Shown in pieces: positions 14,008-21,953 of a DNA stretch of 31,128 nt (positions are counted from its first letter, which is position 1; each line of letters begins with the position of its first letter). Made by a program: the position numbers and the translations under genes. The stretch comes from a virus. Location of the stretch: IMG/VR virus record IMGVR_UViG_3300001419_000027, positions 1 through 31,128 of that record. One strand, 5' to 3'. The notes below the pieces were generated by a model that saw only the letters and a program-made list of their open reading frames with translations, searched no databases and had not been told where the DNA came from.

Positions 14008-14997
14008 ATGCCAAACATGGTTGTCCACCGAACGCTGCAAGAGTACGGCACGGGCGATACCGTCGCCCTGGCCCTCACTCAGTATTCCGGCATGGTGCTG
14101 GCGGCTTACGAGAAGTTCCTCGTGTTCGCCCGTCACGTCATGTCGATGCCGATCACCAACGGGCGCAGCAAGCAGTTCCCGGCGATCGCTCGGGCCGAGG
14201 CCGAGAACCTCGTCCCCGGCGTCGATCGCGTCGGCAGCAACCAGCCCCAGAACGAGGAAAGGCTCATCACGCTGGACGACTACCAGCTTATCAGTGACGA
14301 GTTCCTCGATGAGGCTGACGATTTCGTCAACCACATCAGTTCCCGCCAGACCTACGCCAATCAGCACGGCTTGGCGTGTGCCGATCAGGTTGACCAGCGA
14401 CTCTCCCGGATGATCTCCATCGGCGCTCGCGTGGCCGATGCCGGCTCCGGGGCAGACCTGTTCATCGGTGGCCACGTCATCACGGCTGCCGATGCCGGGG
14501 CCATCACCGCGGCCTACCCGGCGACCCTCACCGGCTCGATCAAGCTCCAGACGGTGTTCGCCGAGATGGCTCAGGAGTTCGATGAGCGTCACATCTCTGA
14601 CGCCAACCGGGTTGCGTTCCTGAGCCCGTACCTCACCCGCGTCCTGCTCTGTGATAAGACGCTGCTGAGCCGGGACTACCAGGGCGTCAACGACCTGATC
14701 TCTCGCAGGATGGTCGAGTGCGAGGGCTTCGTCATCGAGAAGACGAACAACCTGCCCAGCGCCGACGACTCGGCCAACACGGCGCTGCCCAGCCAGTACC
14801 GGGCCGATTTCAGCAAGGTGGCCGCGCAGTTCATCGGCGACGCCGAAGCTGTCGGCCAACTCACCGCCATGGGCGGCGTTCGCGCCATTGCTCCCGCGTG
14901 GCAGGACACGAAGCACGGGTGGTACACGGGTGCGAAGGTCTGGCAGGGCTCCAAGTGGCTCCGCAAGGAAGCCTGCGGCGAGCTTGTGCTCCAGTAA
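14008..14997 (+). CDS. Major capsid protein (T7 gp10-like)
   Basis: 329 residues (T7 gp10A is 345). It builds the icosahedral shell with an HK97 fold. Typical features are the N-arm with GDTVALALTQYSGMVLAAYE, the GRSKQFPAIARA segment in the E-loop region, LITLDDYQLISDEFLDEADD, the central ISDANRVAFLSPYLTRVLL, and the C-terminal MGGVRAIAPAWQDTKHGWY. AAGGAG stands 8 nt before ATG 14008; the longer frame from 13945 begins in non-coding sequence. No slippery site for a gp10B-type frameshift is visible at the end. A strong hairpin follows the gene. Confidence 0.92.
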   Translation: MPNMVVHRTLQEYGTGDTVALALTQYSGMVLAAYEKFLVFARHVMSMPITNGRSKQFPAIARAEAENLVPGVDRVGSNQPQNEERLITLDDYQLISDEFLDEADDFVNHISSRQTYANQHGLACADQVDQRLSRMISIGARVADAGSGADLFIGGHVITAADAGAITAAYPATLTGSIKLQTVFAEMAQEFDERHISDANRVAFLSPYLTRVLLCDKTLLSRDYQGVNDLISRRMVECEGFVIEKTNNLPSADDSANTALPSQYRADFSKVAAQFIGDAEAVGQLTAMGGVRAIAPAWQDTKHGWYTGAKVWQGSKWLRKEACGELVLQ

Positions 14998-15036
14998 GCC
15001 GCAACCATACCAGCCTCCAATCCGGGACTCTCGGTA

Positions 15037-15058
15037 GGGCGGGGCTTCGGCCCCGTCC
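15037..15058 (+). terminator. GC hairpin with UUCG loop after the capsid gene
   Basis: GGGCGGGGC (15037-15045), loop TTCG, GCCCCGTCC (15050-15058): nine pairs including one G-U, capped by the very stable UUCG tetraloop. No U-tract follows, so it may pause or partly terminate the polymerase or protect mRNA. T7 has its only strong phage terminator (T-phi) at exactly this place, right after gene 10. Another weak stem (GCGGC-TTCC-GCCGC) follows at 15281-15294. Confidence 0.6.
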
Positions 15059-15085
15059 AGCCGTGAGTTCAGACAGGAGATCCCC

Positions 15086-15280
15086 ATGGCTCACAACGAT
15101 GAAGCGGGCTACCCCTACTTTGAGGCGTCCGGATCGACCGGCAAGGCCGATCTGCTCGCCGAACTCAAGAGGGTGGCCGGCCAGGCACCGGGGTACTACA
15201 ACCTCGCACGCCGGATCGTCAACACTGATCTGGCACTACTGACCGACGCCTCAACAACCACGTTTGACGACGTGCCCTAG
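15086..15280 (+). CDS. Small structural-region protein, unknown
   Basis: 64 residues: an N-terminal polar part (MAHNDEAGYPYFEASGS), one central helix (KADLLAELKRVAGQ), an aromatic turn (APGYYNLARRIVNTD) and a Thr/Asp-rich end. AGGAG lies 8 nt before ATG. It is located between the post-capsid hairpin and a beta-rich protein. I do not recognise a family; head decoration, head-completion or spacer roles are all possible. Confidence 0.6.
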   Translation: MAHNDEAGYPYFEASGSTGKADLLAELKRVAGQAPGYYNLARRIVNTDLALLTDASTTTFDDVP

Positions 15281-15326
15281 GCGGCTTCCGCCGCAGCAGG
15301 CATCCGCCAAATGAAGGAGATGCACA

Positions 15327-16031
15327 ATGGCACTCAACGAGTATCACTACTTCGGCAAGAGCAACGAGGTCCGCGTCCAGACGGCATCCGATGGCAATCC
15401 CGAGGTCATTCTCGGCATCGGCACGTCCGCATCCTACGTCAGCGGCGGCACCAACACCGGCTTCAAGGGCGCTGAACTGCGGCTGGCTTCTTCGGCTACC
15501 AGCGGCGACGTGCGCGGGATGTACCTGCGGTTCCAGCTCGCAGCCGATGGCACGACTTCGGGCGAGGCACTGCGTGTCTACACGAACGTCAACGCCAACG
15601 TCGCCACGGCGCATGGTGCGCACGTCAGCCTCAACTTCGTGGCGACCGCCGGCGGCTCGGAATGCTCAGGGCTGGCCGCGGCAGTCCGTGGCACGCTCCA
15701 GATCCCCGACATCGCCTCGTGGGCGCCCACCGGGACGTACTGCGCCGGCATGTTCGAGATCTACTCTGACGGCGATGCGTCCGACCCGGACGGCATGACC
15801 GAACTCGCGGTCCTGCGCCTGTGCAACAGCGGCGACGCCACCGGCGCGGCCAACATCGACGACGACGCCTACATCCTCTCGGTGCAGGGCTTCACGGCCG
15901 CTGCGGATGCCACGAGCGCCGTCTCGTCCACCAGCCTCAACGAGCTTCCGGGCAGCAGCGTTGGCCTGGCGTGCAAGATCGGGGCGACGCGGTACTACAT
16001 TCCGGCCGTCGTCTCAACCGAGTGGAACTAG
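15327..16031 (+). CDS. Beta-rich structural protein, possible head decoration or fibre
   Basis: 234 residues starting MALNEYHYFGKSNEVRVQTA. It is Gly/Ala/Ser/Thr-rich with alternating strands, almost no long helices and very few lysines. It ends GATRYYIPAVVSTEWN, a Tyr-Ile-Pro strand of the sort seen at the C-termini of phage head-surface and fibre proteins. AAGGAG precedes ATG. High expression is suggested by the good ribosome site and the position directly after the capsid genes. A trimeric or surface-exposed decoration protein is the most economical reading; nothing catalytic is visible. Confidence 0.65.
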   Translation: MALNEYHYFGKSNEVRVQTASDGNPEVILGIGTSASYVSGGTNTGFKGAELRLASSATSGDVRGMYLRFQLAADGTTSGEALRVYTNVNANVATAHGAHVSLNFVATAGGSECSGLAAAVRGTLQIPDIASWAPTGTYCAGMFEIYSDGDASDPDGMTELAVLRLCNSGDATGAANIDDDAYILSVQGFTAAADATSAVSSTSLNELPGSSVGLACKIGATRYYIPAVVSTEWN

Positions 16032-16059
16032 CCCCACTCACATCTGAAAGGAACCGAGT

Positions 16060-16377
16060 ATGCAGGCACGAAAGGTTGATCTCCGCGACTACGACGTCAC
16101 TCTGCCGGACGAACGGGTGGTGCCGTACCATGTCAGGAACTCGCTCTGTGAGATCCTGATGAATCCGGGCTTGAAGTTGAACGGCCCGGACCTGCTCAAG
16201 CGCAATGCGGTTGGGCAGAAGATCCTCGATGCCACGGATTCCGTCCTCCTCGAAGGAGGCGAGTGGAACCTGCTGGTCTCGGGGGTCGAAGCCTGTCAGG
16301 GCCTTGGCCGCAACGACGTGGAACTCGTCAAGCGGATCATGGAGGCCGAGGTCGTCGAGGTCGACGAAGCTGTCTAG
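16060..16377 (+). CDS. Conserved small phage protein of the head-tail region
   Basis: 105 residues starting MQARKVDLRDYDVTLPDERV. Typical phrases are VRNSLCEILMNPGLKLNG, PDLLKRNAVGQKILDATD and LGRNDVELVKRIMEAEVVEV. Small helical proteins with an LKLNGPELLKRNxxAxKI-type core occur in many tailed phages next to capsid genes; their role is not established, though they look like assembly chaperones or connector accessories. It is preceded by a variant of the shared leader (TGAAAGGAACCGAGT) and followed by the strongest terminator in the window. Confidence 0.7.
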   Translation: MQARKVDLRDYDVTLPDERVVPYHVRNSLCEILMNPGLKLNGPDLLKRNAVGQKILDATDSVLLEGGEWNLLVSGVEACQGLGRNDVELVKRIMEAEVVEVDEAV

Positions 16378-16400
16378 GCTGACGCCTCCAAGTAACCCCG

Positions 16401-16441
16401 ATGGGGCGCTGGGTACACCAACCCGGCGCCCCATGTTTTTT
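16401..16441 (+). terminator. Strong Rho-independent terminator
   Basis: ATGGGGCGCTGGGT (16401-16414) pairs over all 14 positions (one T-G) with ACCCGGCGCCCCAT (16421-16434), loop ACACCA, followed by GTTTTTT. This is a textbook intrinsic terminator, in the middle of the virion gene cluster. It should end or reduce transcription of the capsid module relative to the tail genes downstream. It includes an ATG in frame with the next gene, which I reject as a start. Confidence 0.9.
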
Positions 16442-16460
16442 GCGATTTGGGAGATGCTCC

Positions 16461-16787
16461 ATGGCAACGATCCAATGCGTCTGCCTCGCTGTATTCGCTC
16501 TTGGCACACTCGCATCCGCCGGCAGCGGCGGGATGCTGGAAGAAATGGTGATGCGATTCGGGGCCCTCGCACTTGTGGGCTTCATGGTCATTCAGAACTA
16601 CCGCCAACAGCGGGCGACCAACAAGGTGCTTGAACGCAAGGACCAAGAAGGCACCCACGCACAGGAACGCCTCGCGAGGTTGACGGCTGAGCAGACCGAG
16701 GCAACGAACCGCTTGGCCAAGGCCCTTGAGGACCGCCCCTGTCTCGTCGGAGAAGGCAAGCTCCGGCCAGGCCATACGAGCACGTAG
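16461..16787 (+). CDS. Two-helix membrane protein with coiled-coil tail, holin/spanin candidate
   Basis: 108 residues. Hydrophobic segments at about 4-22 (IQCVCLAVFALGTLASAGS) and 28-46 (EMVMRFGALALVGFMVIQN) are followed by a highly charged helical tail (QQRATNKVLERKDQEGTHAQ and onward). The start at 16461 follows GGGAG by 7-8 nt and lies after the terminator; the longer frame starts inside the terminator stem. A membrane hairpin with a coiled-coil tail would suit a second holin, an antiholin or an inner-membrane spanin. It is an odd presence among virion genes. Confidence 0.6.
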   Translation: MATIQCVCLAVFALGTLASAGSGGMLEEMVMRFGALALVGFMVIQNYRQQRATNKVLERKDQEGTHAQERLARLTAEQTEATNRLAKALEDRPCLVGEGKLRPGHTST

Positions 16788-16800
16788 CAAGGAGAACACG

Positions 16801-17175
16801 ATGAAGGGTACCCCTGTAGACATCGGCGTCGGCCTCGACTACCACACGGACGAGATTGATGTCCCAGCCGAAGCCGCGACCGCGATCATTGCCGCGCCCT
16901 CCGACGCTACCAAGGCCATCTGGATCTACGATTGCCTGTTGCTGGTCGGCGCGGACTGCACCGGGCAGTTCAAGGACAGCGACGGTACCGCGCTCACTGG
17001 GAACATGCCGATTCTCGCTAGCTCCGGGTTCTCCAAGAACTCGAGCGGCAATCCCCGGATGCCGTGGCTCAAGGTTCCAGCCGGCAAGGGCGTCACGCTG
17101 ACGATGGCGACGGCAAGCGGCACGGGTGACGGGAGCGTCGGCTACGCCATCGTGGACCCGGCGACCTGGGCATGA
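16801..17175 (+). CDS. Small beta-rich virion-region protein, unknown
   Basis: 124 residues starting MKGTPVDIGVGLDYHTDEID. The pattern of strands with Gly/Asp turns (FKDSDGTALTGNMPILAS, LKVPAGKGVTLTMATASG, GYAIVDPATWA) suggests a small beta-barrel or jelly roll, such as a head-fibre or tail-accessory domain. The leader AGCAAGGAGAACACG resembles the one at 10210-10221. It overlaps the next gene by ATGA, so it is translationally coupled to the adhesin-like protein and may form a complex with it. Confidence 0.65.
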   Translation: MKGTPVDIGVGLDYHTDEIDVPAEAATAIIAAPSDATKAIWIYDCLLLVGADCTGQFKDSDGTALTGNMPILASSGFSKNSSGNPRMPWLKVPAGKGVTLTMATASGTGDGSVGYAIVDPATWA

Positions 17176-18308
17176 TCCCCACCAACAGTTGCTTCCTCGG
17201 GCGAACCGCCAAGGGGTTCCGGCTGCATTCCGCCCCGCGATTCTTCGGGACGGTCTCGGAGCCCTTCCGGCCCATAGAGGAAGTTGTCCGCGTCCAGTAC
17301 GCAGAGGACGATCTAGGCTTCACCGTCGCCGCCTATGGGCAGTGGATCCGCATCTGGCCGGAGTGGACCAGGGGCTTCCGCGACACGCTGATGGCCCTGA
17401 TCTCGCGTACTCCCCGCGAGCAGTACGCGCGGGCAATCCTCAAGACGGTCTACAACTCGTGGATGGTCGGGCACGTCCTGGAGGCAGCCAAGGCCCCCCG
17501 CGGCCTGCGATACCGCATCGAGACATCCCGTGGTGTCCGTCGCGCTGCCGACGGGTTCGTGCTCGCGACCTCGCCCGAGGGGGCCCGCATCGGCCTGTTC
17601 TTCGACAAGTGGCGGGCGATACCGGACTCGCGGCTGGACTTCGACGATGAGGTAGTCGAGCTCGACCTGTCGGCTAGCCCGTCGGCCAAGGCCATGCCTG
17701 TTATCGACCTGGACCCTGAGACGGTCTCGGCCGACGGGGCCACGTATGGGTACACCCGAAACGATCGCACGTGGGCGGGCACGCGCGGAGCCGCCAACGC
17801 CGACGCCAACTGGGCCACCGGCATAGCCACCGCCGAGGATTTGGGTATCAGCATGGCCCCGATCACGATCATTCGCACCGGCTGCCGCTTCGACACGAGC
17901 GGGATTGCGGGCACGCCTGATTCAGCCACGCTCAACGTCGTCAAGACCTATGCCAACGGGACGATCTACGGAACCCGCTGCGATTTCACGGCCGGCAACG
18001 ACTTCCACGACAACGACGACTACGGCGACATCCTCACCGGCCACGGGACCGGCTCCAACCAGATCGGCCAACTCACCCAGGTTGGGGCCACGAGCGTCTA
18101 CAACGTCGCCCTGAACATCGGCAACCACTGGGCGCAGACCACCGACTTCGACGTCGGCTTCATGGAGGGCCACGACTGGGACGATAACAAGCCCGCCATC
18201 GTCGAGCTTTTTGGCTTCCTGTTCGCGTCATCCGGGGTCAACGCGCCCTACCTTGAGATAGAGCTACCAGCCGGCCGCGGCAGCACATTGCCTCTATTGG
18301 GAGCCTGA
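17172..18308 (+). CDS. Two-part structural protein with beta-sandwich adhesin-like C-terminal half
   Basis: 378 residues. Residues 1-165 form one domain (helical GFRDTLMALISRTPREQYAR, then EGARIGLFFDKWRAIPDSR). Residues 185-370 look like a DNRLRE/carbohydrate-binding-type jelly roll: GYTRNDRTWAGTRGAANADA at its start, then TIIRTGCRFDTSGIAG and TPDSATLNVVKTYANG, ending NAPYLEIELP. In such domains the phrase R-x-FDTSxI-x(n)-SATLxV marks core strands. No T7 gp17-like fibre gene is found in its usual place, so this protein and its upstream partner are the best candidates for host attachment in the window, though position before the tail tube gene is unusual. The family call is by pattern only. 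Confidence 0.6.
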   Translation: MIPTNSCFLGRTAKGFRLHSAPRFFGTVSEPFRPIEEVVRVQYAEDDLGFTVAAYGQWIRIWPEWTRGFRDTLMALISRTPREQYARAILKTVYNSWMVGHVLEAAKAPRGLRYRIETSRGVRRAADGFVLATSPEGARIGLFFDKWRAIPDSRLDFDDEVVELDLSASPSAKAMPVIDLDPETVSADGATYGYTRNDRTWAGTRGAANADANWATGIATAEDLGISMAPITIIRTGCRFDTSGIAGTPDSATLNVVKTYANGTIYGTRCDFTAGNDFHDNDDYGDILTGHGTGSNQIGQLTQVGATSVYNVALNIGNHWAQTTDFDVGFMEGHDWDDNKPAIVELFGFLFASSGVNAPYLEIELPAGRGSTLPLLGA

Positions 18309-18311
18309 CAC

Positions 18312-19157
18312 ATGGCACGCAATCACACCAAGCTCGAAGCCGTCAATGAGATGCTGGAGGAAGTTGGCGTGTATCCTGTGGCCGCTCTCGACACGGGCGG
18401 CAGCAGCGACGCCGCCGATGCCGAGCGATGCCTCGACCGATGGAACAAGCGCATCCAGGCGCGAGGCTGGCACGAGAACACCGAGACGGACGTGGAGTAC
18501 GGCGTCGCCGACGTGACGAAGGTGGCCGTGGCCATCAGTGGTGACGGCGACTGGACCGCCGCGACGAAGATTCTCAACAAGACCGCAGCCTTCGCGTCCT
18601 ACACCTGGGCCAGCGGCGATCAGATATACGTCTCGGCAGGCACGGGCGTTACGGTTGGGTGGTATGAAATCGCGTCCCGAACCGACGACGACAACATCGT
18701 CCTCAAGGACTCCATTGCCAGCAGCGATCAGACGGACGTGTCGACCACGCTGATCGGCTGGGACGATGCGATCACCGTGGCTGCCGACATCCTGCGGATC
18801 GACTCGGACCAGGGCTCCACTCACAAGGACGTCACGCTCCGCGACGACAAGCTCTACAGCCGCGACGACAACACCTTCACGTTCGACGGCAGCGTTGACG
18901 TGACCCTCTCCCGCCTCCTTCTCTTTGCCGACCTCACAGTGGAGCTCCAAGACTACATCCTGTCCGAGGCCCTCATCGAGTTCCAGAACCGCAAGGTCGG
19001 CAGTGCGACCGCCGACGCCCGCCTGCGCGATGCCCGCGACCGGGCTATGCTCCAGGCCGAGAGGAAGGACGCCGAGAACAGCGACGCGAACGTCCTTGAC
19101 ACTGACACCGCCCTGCGTATCCGAGGCGGCAGCGACGTCCAGCACTACGGGAGGTAG
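18312..19157 (+). CDS. Tail tubular protein A (T7 gp11-like) with inserted module
   Basis: 281 residues against 196 in T7 gp11. gp11 forms the 12-fold gatekeeper ring between portal and tail nozzle. The N-terminus LEAVNEMLEEVGVYPVAAL, then RCLDRWNKRIQARGWHENTE, is diagnostic. The C-terminal LQDYILSEALIEFQNRKVG and DARDRAMLQAERKD match the second helical part. Between them, about residues 72-147, lies an extra beta-rich stretch with ASYTWASGDQIYVSAG and VGWYEIASRTDDD; a similar module occurs in the next protein. The insertion accounts for the extra length. GGGAG precedes ATG, three bases after the previous stop. Confidence 0.9.
   Translation: MARNHTKLEAVNEMLEEVGVYPVAALDTGGSSDAADAERCLDRWNKRIQARGWHENTETDVEYGVADVTKVAVAISGDGDWTAATKILNKTAAFASYTWASGDQIYVSAGTGVTVGWYEIASRTDDDNIVLKDSIASSDQTDVSTTLIGWDDAITVAADILRIDSDQGSTHKDVTLRDDKLYSRDDNTFTFDGSVDVTLSRLLLFADLTVELQDYILSEALIEFQNRKVGSATADARLRDARDRAMLQAERKDAENSDANVLDTDTALRIRGGSDVQHYGR
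18543..18740 (+). other. Shared beta module, copy in tail tubular protein A
   Basis: Encodes residues 78-143 of the gp11-like protein. It aligns with residues 237-305 of the gp12-like protein: F-A-x-YTW-x2-GD-x2-Y near its middle, then G-x-x-GWY-[ED]-[IV]-x-S and D-x-x-I-x-L. The two copies look about 40 percent identical by eye over the best part. Confidence 0.65.
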
Positions 19158-19159
19158 CA

Positions 19160-21952
19160 ATGCCACAAGTCCGGTTGCCGATCCCCGCTCTGTTCGGCGG
19201 GGCCTCTCGCCAAGCCGACACGGTGCGCCACGCCAATCAGGTCCAGGAGGCCACCAACGTCCTGCTGACCGTTCGCGACGGCGCCAGCAAGCGGCCGGGT
19301 TCCACCATGAGCTTCGCGGTCGGCGGCACCATCGAGGCGGACGAGAGTTACCGTATACACGCCATCGACCGGGACGACACTGAGCAGTATCTTCTCGTGC
19401 TTGGCGCCATGGATGACGGCGCCTCCGGAACCGAGATGTCCATCCGCATCTTCATGCTCGACGGCACCGAGGCGACGGTGAACATCTCGGCCGATGCTCA
19501 GACGTACCTCGACGCCGAGAGCGCAACGGTCAGCGACTTCCGGCTCGTGACCGTTGCCGACCACACGGTCATTCTGAATCGCAAGGTGGCCGTCGCCGCT
19601 GAGACGTCCGACGTGTACGCGGTGGAGAGCACGTCCCGGACCTACGAGATCATGCGGGGCTACCAGCCCACCAACGACACCTACCACATGACGCATGAGG
19701 ACGACGGCTTCTACCCCGCCGGATACTTCAAGTATATAGGCGGGGCTGACGGCACCTTCGCGTCCTGTGCCCGCTCGGCCGTGTCGTACACTGTGGCCTA
19801 CTTCACCGATGCTGCCAAGCAGCCCCAAGGATTCCTGCTCAACCTCGTCCGCTTCGCCTGCGATATCAATGGCGGAGGGGAGTACACGATCGCGGATGAC
19901 GTTCTCGACTTCTCGCCAGCCACTCCCTTCGCCGACTACACTTGGGAGGACGGCGATAAGGTCTACATCAACAATAACTTCGGGGCGATCGGTTGGTACG
20001 ACGTGGTCTCGAAAGACAGCGACTCGGCGATCACGCTTCAAGCCGGGGCGTCGGGCGCCGACCGGCACAATGTTTACATCGACGGCATCGGCCCCGAGTA
20101 CAACGTCTCGGTGGACTTCACCGGGGACAGCCCTGCCGATCAGTACGACATCGCCACTGCCTACACGCGGGCACTCCACGAGGCAGGCTGCGTTGACGGG
20201 CTCATCAACTGGACCATGACCGCCACGGACACCGGGTATATGACCATTGTGGGGCCTTACCGAGGGGCTGGCACGGAGGTCCGCGATCCGGACAACCCCA
20301 CCGGGGGCGAGTACGACATGACGCTCAGTGGCCGGCCATTTGTCTCTCCCGGGAACACGGATGGCACGGGCACGCCGGCCACGGAAACCCTCGCGATTGC
20401 CGAGCGATGGGAGCGTGCGCCTGCCCCACGCCAGATCGAGGCCCAACTGGACGCCTCCACCATGCCGATCAAGGCTGTCCGCACGAGCTACACGCCGGGC
20501 TCGCCTCCGACCATCGTGTTCGACGTGGGCCTGATCGACTGGACGCCGCGGTACACCGGGGACAACTACACGAACCCCATCCTGAGCCTGTGGGAGAACG
20601 GCGCGACCCTGGCGGACGTGGCCTTCCACCGCAACCGCATGGTCCTGGCCGGCGACGAGAACCTTGTGCTGAGCCAGGCCGGCGACTACTTCAACTTCTA
20701 CGCTGCCGAGGCCGACAACATCGCGGACTCTGACCCGATCGACACGACGCTCTCGGCGAGCCAGGTCACATTCGTTGACTACATCCTGCCGTTCCGCAAG
20801 GCACTGCTGATCTTCACCCAAGCCGGCCGGCAGTTCGAGCTCAACGCCCCCGAGACGCTCACGCCCGAGACTGCGGCCATCACGCCCTCCACGGCCTACG
20901 ACAGCCTTACCGGGGTCCGGCCCGTGGTGGTCGGCAGCCAATGCTACTTCGTCTCGGCCCAGCAGGGCACGACGCAACTCATGGAGTATTTCTACTCCGA
21001 CCAGAACGTGTCCAACACGGCTGCGGACGTCTCGGCTCACGCCGGGGGGTATCTGCCCAGCGACGTGCAGACCATCCAGGCTTCGCTCAACAATGATACC
21101 GTCCTGCTGCTGCCTCCGGATGGCAGCACGGTCTACGTTTACCGCAACTTCTGGAACGGCGAAGATCGCGTCCAGTCCGCGTGGGCCAAGTGGACCTATG
21201 ACGCCACCGAGACGATCTGCGACATCGCCATCATCGAGGACACCTGCTGGATGCTCGTCGAGAACGCTGACGGCTTCTTTGTCTCGAGCATCCCTGTCAT
21301 CGAGGACGCGATCGACACGGACGCATCGGGGGACGACTACACCTACAAGGTCCGGCTGGACAACCGGGTTGCCGTCACCGGGGCGAACGCTGCCGGGTAC
21401 ACGACATGGACGCTCTCCGTTGAGGACTCCACGCTTGGTACCGTGGTGCTCGGCCCGGACTTCACGGCTCACGACCCAACCGCCACGCAGGCCGAGTACG
21501 CCGGCCAGGTACTCGCCGTCACCAAGGTAGACTCGACGCACTACCGAATTGCCGACGCCGATGGCGACTACGCCGACAAGGAAGCCATGATCGGGCGGAC
21601 GTTCACGTCGGAACTCCAGCTTTCCAGGCCCTATGCTCGCCAGCGCGACGGCAGCACGGTCCTGGGGGGCCGACTCCAACTCCGCAAGCTCAGCGTCCAG
21701 CACTCCAACACCGGCCGGTATGACATCCGCATCACCGAGCCGAACCGGGGCACGCTGCACGGTACGGGCCTTCCGCGCGACAAGACCTTCACGCCCCGCA
21801 GCGGCGACCTGATTGAGGACGAAGGCGTGTTCGCCTGCATCATCGGGGCGTGGGCCGAGCACGCGACCATCACGATCCGCAGCGACCAGCCCCTTCCGTT
21901 TGTGATCTCCACGGCCGAGTTCATCGGCACGGTCGAATCAAGGAGCTTCTGA
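19160..21952 (+). CDS. Tail tubular protein B (T7 gp12-like)
   Basis: 930 residues (T7 gp12 is 794). Six copies make the tail nozzle. The N-terminus is characteristic: LPIPALFGGASRQADTVRHA, then EATNVLLTVRDGASKRPGS. Further family marks are FRLVTVADHTVILNR, PTIVFDVGLIDWTPRYTGD-like and VAFHRNRMVLAGDENLVLSQ, followed by YFNFYAAEAD and ILPFRKALLIFTQAGRQFEL. Residues 237-305 hold the module shared with the gp11-like protein. It is encoded two bases after the gp11-like stop (GGGAGGTAGCAATG), so the A-B pair is co-expressed. Its order after gp11 is as in T7. Confidence 0.93.
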   Translation: MPQVRLPIPALFGGASRQADTVRHANQVQEATNVLLTVRDGASKRPGSTMSFAVGGTIEADESYRIHAIDRDDTEQYLLVLGAMDDGASGTEMSIRIFMLDGTEATVNISADAQTYLDAESATVSDFRLVTVADHTVILNRKVAVAAETSDVYAVESTSRTYEIMRGYQPTNDTYHMTHEDDGFYPAGYFKYIGGADGTFASCARSAVSYTVAYFTDAAKQPQGFLLNLVRFACDINGGGEYTIADDVLDFSPATPFADYTWEDGDKVYINNNFGAIGWYDVVSKDSDSAITLQAGASGADRHNVYIDGIGPEYNVSVDFTGDSPADQYDIATAYTRALHEAGCVDGLINWTMTATDTGYMTIVGPYRGAGTEVRDPDNPTGGEYDMTLSGRPFVSPGNTDGTGTPATETLAIAERWERAPAPRQIEAQLDASTMPIKAVRTSYTPGSPPTIVFDVGLIDWTPRYTGDNYTNPILSLWENGATLADVAFHRNRMVLAGDENLVLSQAGDYFNFYAAEADNIADSDPIDTTLSASQVTFVDYILPFRKALLIFTQAGRQFELNAPETLTPETAAITPSTAYDSLTGVRPVVVGSQCYFVSAQQGTTQLMEYFYSDQNVSNTAADVSAHAGGYLPSDVQTIQASLNNDTVLLLPPDGSTVYVYRNFWNGEDRVQSAWAKWTYDATETICDIAIIEDTCWMLVENADGFFVSSIPVIEDAIDTDASGDDYTYKVRLDNRVAVTGANAAGYTTWTLSVEDSTLGTVVLGPDFTAHDPTATQAEYAGQVLAVTKVDSTHYRIADADGDYADKEAMIGRTFTSELQLSRPYARQRDGSTVLGGRLQLRKLSVQHSNTGRYDIRITEPNRGTLHGTGLPRDKTFTPRSGDLIEDEGVFACIIGAWAEHATITIRSDQPLPFVISTAEFIGTVESRSF
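19868..20074 (+). other. Shared beta module, copy in tail tubular protein B
   Basis: Encodes residues 237-305: GGGEYTIADDVLDF, then PFADYTWEDGDKVYINN, GAIGWYDVVSKDSDSAITLQ. It lies between blocks otherwise typical of gp12 proteins, and matches the insertion in the gp11-like protein 5' of it. Confidence 0.65.
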
Positions 21953-21953
21953 C

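Noticed and set aside
19145-21862. Antisense open frame of 905 codons opposite the gp12-like gene
   Set aside because: High GC removes stops in the antisense frame. The product is Val/Gly/Arg/His-rich with no family pattern, and the plus strand encodes a clear gp12-like protein.
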